This document shows, in pieces, positions 61,566-64,000 of a stretch of 64,000 bases of DNA (the stretch's first letter is position 1; each line of letters starts with the position of its first letter). Origin of the DNA: Macrostomum hystrix (Eukaryota; Platyhelminthes; Macrostomidae); NCBI GenBank assembly GCA_950097015.1, contig CATNEN010000025.1, forward strand, positions 5,942,001 through 6,006,000. Reading direction: 5' to 3'. Under the pieces are notes generated by a model. It saw only the letters and a program-made list of their open reading frames with translations, made no database searches and was not told the origin of the DNA. The position numbers and the translations under genes are program-made.

Positions 61566-64000
61566 GTGACAGGCCCCAAATATTCTGTAGTGACAGGCCC
61601 TGAATACTCTGCAGTGACAGGCCCTGAATAGTCTGCAGTGACAGGCCCTGAATATTCTGTAGTGACAGACCCTGAATAGTCTGCAGTGACAGGCCCTGAA
61701 TATTCTGTAGTGACAGACCCTGAATAGTCTGCAGTGACAGGCCCTGAATATTCTGTAGTGACAGGCCCTGAATATTCTGCAGTGACAGGCCCTGAATATT
61801 CTGCAGTGACAGGCCCTGAATATTCAGCAGTGACAGGCCCTGAATATTCTGTAGTGACAGGCCCTGAATATTCTGTAGTGACAGACCCTGAATATTCTGT
61901 AGTGACAGGCCCCGAATATTCTGTAGTGACAGGCCCTGAATATTCTGCAGTGACAGGCCCTGAATATTCTGCAGTGACAGGCCCTGAATATTCTGTAGTG
62001 ACAGGCCCTGAATACTCTGCAGTGACAGGCCCTGAATATTCTACAGTGACAGGCCCTGAATATTCTACAGTGACAGACCCTGAATACTCTGTAGTGACAG
62101 GCCCTGAATATTCTACAGTGACAGGCCCTGAATATTCTACAGTGACAGGCCCTGAATATTCTGCAGTGACAGGCCCTGAATAGTCTGCAGTGACAGGCTC
62201 TGAATATTCTACAGTGACAGGCCCTGAATAGTCTGCAGTGACAGGCCCTGAATAGTCTGCAGTGACAGGCCCTGAATATTCTGTAGTGACAGGCCCTGAA
62301 TACTCTGCAGTGACAGGCCCTGAATATTCTGTAGTGACAGGCCCTGAATATTCTGCAGTGACAGGCCCTGAATATTCTGTAGTGACAGGCCCTGAATATT
62401 CTACAGTGACAGGCCCTGAATATTCTACAGTGACAGGCCCTGAATATTCTGTAGTGACAGGCCCTGAATAGTCTGCAGTGACAGGCCCTGAATAGTCTGC
62501 AGTGACAGGCCCTGAATATTCTGTAGTGACAGGCCCTGAATATTCTGCAGTGACAGGCCCTGAATACTCTGCAGTGACAGGCCCTGAATATTCTGTAGTG
62601 ACACCCTGAATACTCTGCAGTGACAGGCCCTGAATAGTCTGCAGTGACAGGCCCTGAATATTCTGTAGTGACAGACCCTGAATAGTCTGCAGTGACAGGC
62701 CCTGAATATTCTGTAGTGACAGACCCTGAATAGTCTGCAGTGACAGGCCCTGAATATTCTGTAGTGACAGACCCTGAATAGTCTGCAGTGACAGGCCCTG
62801 AATATTCTGTAGTGACAGGCCCTGAATAGTCTGCAGTGACAGGCCCTGAATATTCTGTAGTGACAGACCCTGAATATTCTGCAGTGACAGGCCCTGAATA
62901 TTCTGTAGTGACAGGCCCTGAATATTCTGTAGTGACAGGCCCTGAATATTCTGTAGTGACAGGCCCTGAATATTCTGCAGTGACAGGCCCTGAATATTCT
63001 GCAGTGACAGGCCCTGAATATTCAGCAGTGACAGGCCCTGAATATTCTGTAGTGACAGGCCCTGAATATTCTGTAGTGACAGACCCTGAATATTCTGTAG
63101 TGACAGGCCCCGAATATTCTGTAGTGACAGGCCCTGAATATTCTGCAGTGACAGGCCCTGAATATTCTGCAGTGACAGGCCCTGAATATTCTGTAGTGAC
63201 AGGCCCTGAATACTCTGCAGTGACAGGCCCTGAATATTCTACAGTGACAGGCCCTGAATATTCTACAGTGACAGACCCTGAATACTCTGTAGTGACAGGC
63301 CCTGAATATTCTACAGTGACAGGCCCTGAATATTCTACAGTGACAGGCCCTGAATATTCTGCAGTGACAGGCCCTGAATAGTCTGCAGTGACAGGCTCTG
63401 AATATTCTACAGTGACAGGCCCTGAATAGTCTGCAGTGACAGGCCCTGAATAGTCTGCAGTGACAGGCCCTGAATATTCTGTAGTGACAGGCCCTGAATA
63501 CTCTGCAGTGACAGGCCCTGAATATTCTGTAGTGACAGGCCCTGAATATTCTGCAGTGACAGGCCCTGAATATTCTGTAGTGACAGGCCCTGAATATTCT
63601 ACAGTGACAGGCCCTGAATATTCTACAGTGACAGGCCCTGAATATTCTGTAGTGACAGGCCCTGAATAGTCTGCAGTGACAGGCCCTGAATAGTCTGCAG
63701 TGACAGGCCCTGAATATTCTGTAGTGACAGGCCCTGAATATTCTGCAGTGACAGGCCCTGAATACTCTGCAGTGACAGGCCCTGAATATTCTGTAGTGAC
63801 ACCCTGAATATTCTGTAGTGACAGGCCCTGAATATTCTACAGTGACAGGCCCTGAATATTCTGCAGTGACAGGCCCTGAATATTCAGCAGTGACAGGCCC
63901 TGAATATTCTGTAGTGACAGGCCCTGAATACTCTGCAATGACAGGCCCTGAATATTCTGTAGTGACAGTCCCTGAATACTCTGCAGTGACAGGCCCTGAA
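61566..64000. repeat. 24-bp minisatellite with a 1198-bp higher-order repeat, runs off the window
   Basis: The unit is cagtgacaggccctgaatat plus tctg, about 100 copies. Diagnostic variants (tattcagcag at 61821 and 63019; ggctctgaa at 62196 and 63394; the shortened tgacaccctgaa at about 62601 and 63799) are 1198 bp apart. One whole 50-unit block has therefore been copied. The 8-residue open frames are interrupted by frequent tagtct variants and are not genes. Confidence 0.97.

Noticed and set aside
61734-63669. Repeated TGPEYS peptide frames
   Set aside because: Frequent tag stops from single-base variants break the frames, with no sign that stops are avoided.
1-64000. CRISPR arrays
   Set aside because: The many regular repeats have no unique spacers; units are directly adjacent. 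The genome is eukaryotic.

Overview
The window is nuclear DNA of an animal. All well-supported protein genes are split by GT-AG introns and are metazoan families: a LIV-1-type ZIP zinc transporter, a CD39-type ectonucleotidase, a LicD/fukutin-like protein, nuclear poly(A)-binding protein PABPN1, ADF/cofilin and a GABA-A-receptor beta-like subunit. Exons are GC-rich and intergenic DNA is AT-rich. Nearly every start codon lies 2 to 30 nt behind a pyrimidine-rich CAG/TAG acceptor, which suggests spliced-leader trans-splicing. There is also a hammerhead ribozyme of a type known from flatworm and other animal retroelements. My best guess is a free-living flatworm such as Macrostomum, but the sequence alone does not prove this.

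Layout, left to right. 1-3571: two minisatellites and unremarkable AT-rich DNA. 3572-5118 (+): a two-exon gene of unrecognised family whose intron is one minisatellite. 5370-8390: two more arrays. 8790-12500 (+): ZIP transporter, five exons. 13190-16815: two large arrays between convergent genes. 16836-21261 (-): CD39-type ectonucleotidase, whose only usable first exon encodes a ubiquitin-like domain. 22540-23757: array ending 45 bp from the stop of the LicD-like gene (23802-24749, -). 24995-26260: array. 27023-30662 (-): PABPN1, three exons. 30830-33150: array just upstream of it. 33867-34490 (-): a protein with a destruction box and a KEN box. 34641-34925: tRNA-derived SINE. 35855-36262 (-): ADF/cofilin. 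37151-42389: about 5 kb of AT-rich DNA with one MITE-like element. 42390-57233 (-): GABA-A-receptor beta-like subunit, eight exons over 14.8 kb. 58045-64000: arrays to the window end.

The dominant oddity is that almost every intron longer than about 250 bp has its own tandem array, with a unit unrelated to the array in the next intron. Most very long open frames in the window are these arrays and are not genes. The most unusual single element is at 46215-46391, in an intron of the receptor gene. It is a hairpin-shaped repeat with pol III A-box and B-box-like sequences on either side of a complete minimal type I hammerhead ribozyme.

Splice junctions were worked out by hand from GT/AG sites, reading phase and family similarity. 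All junctions in the ZIP, ectonucleotidase, PABPN1 and receptor models keep one continuous frame. The least certain points are the last acceptor of the receptor and the ubiquitin-like first exon of the ectonucleotidase.
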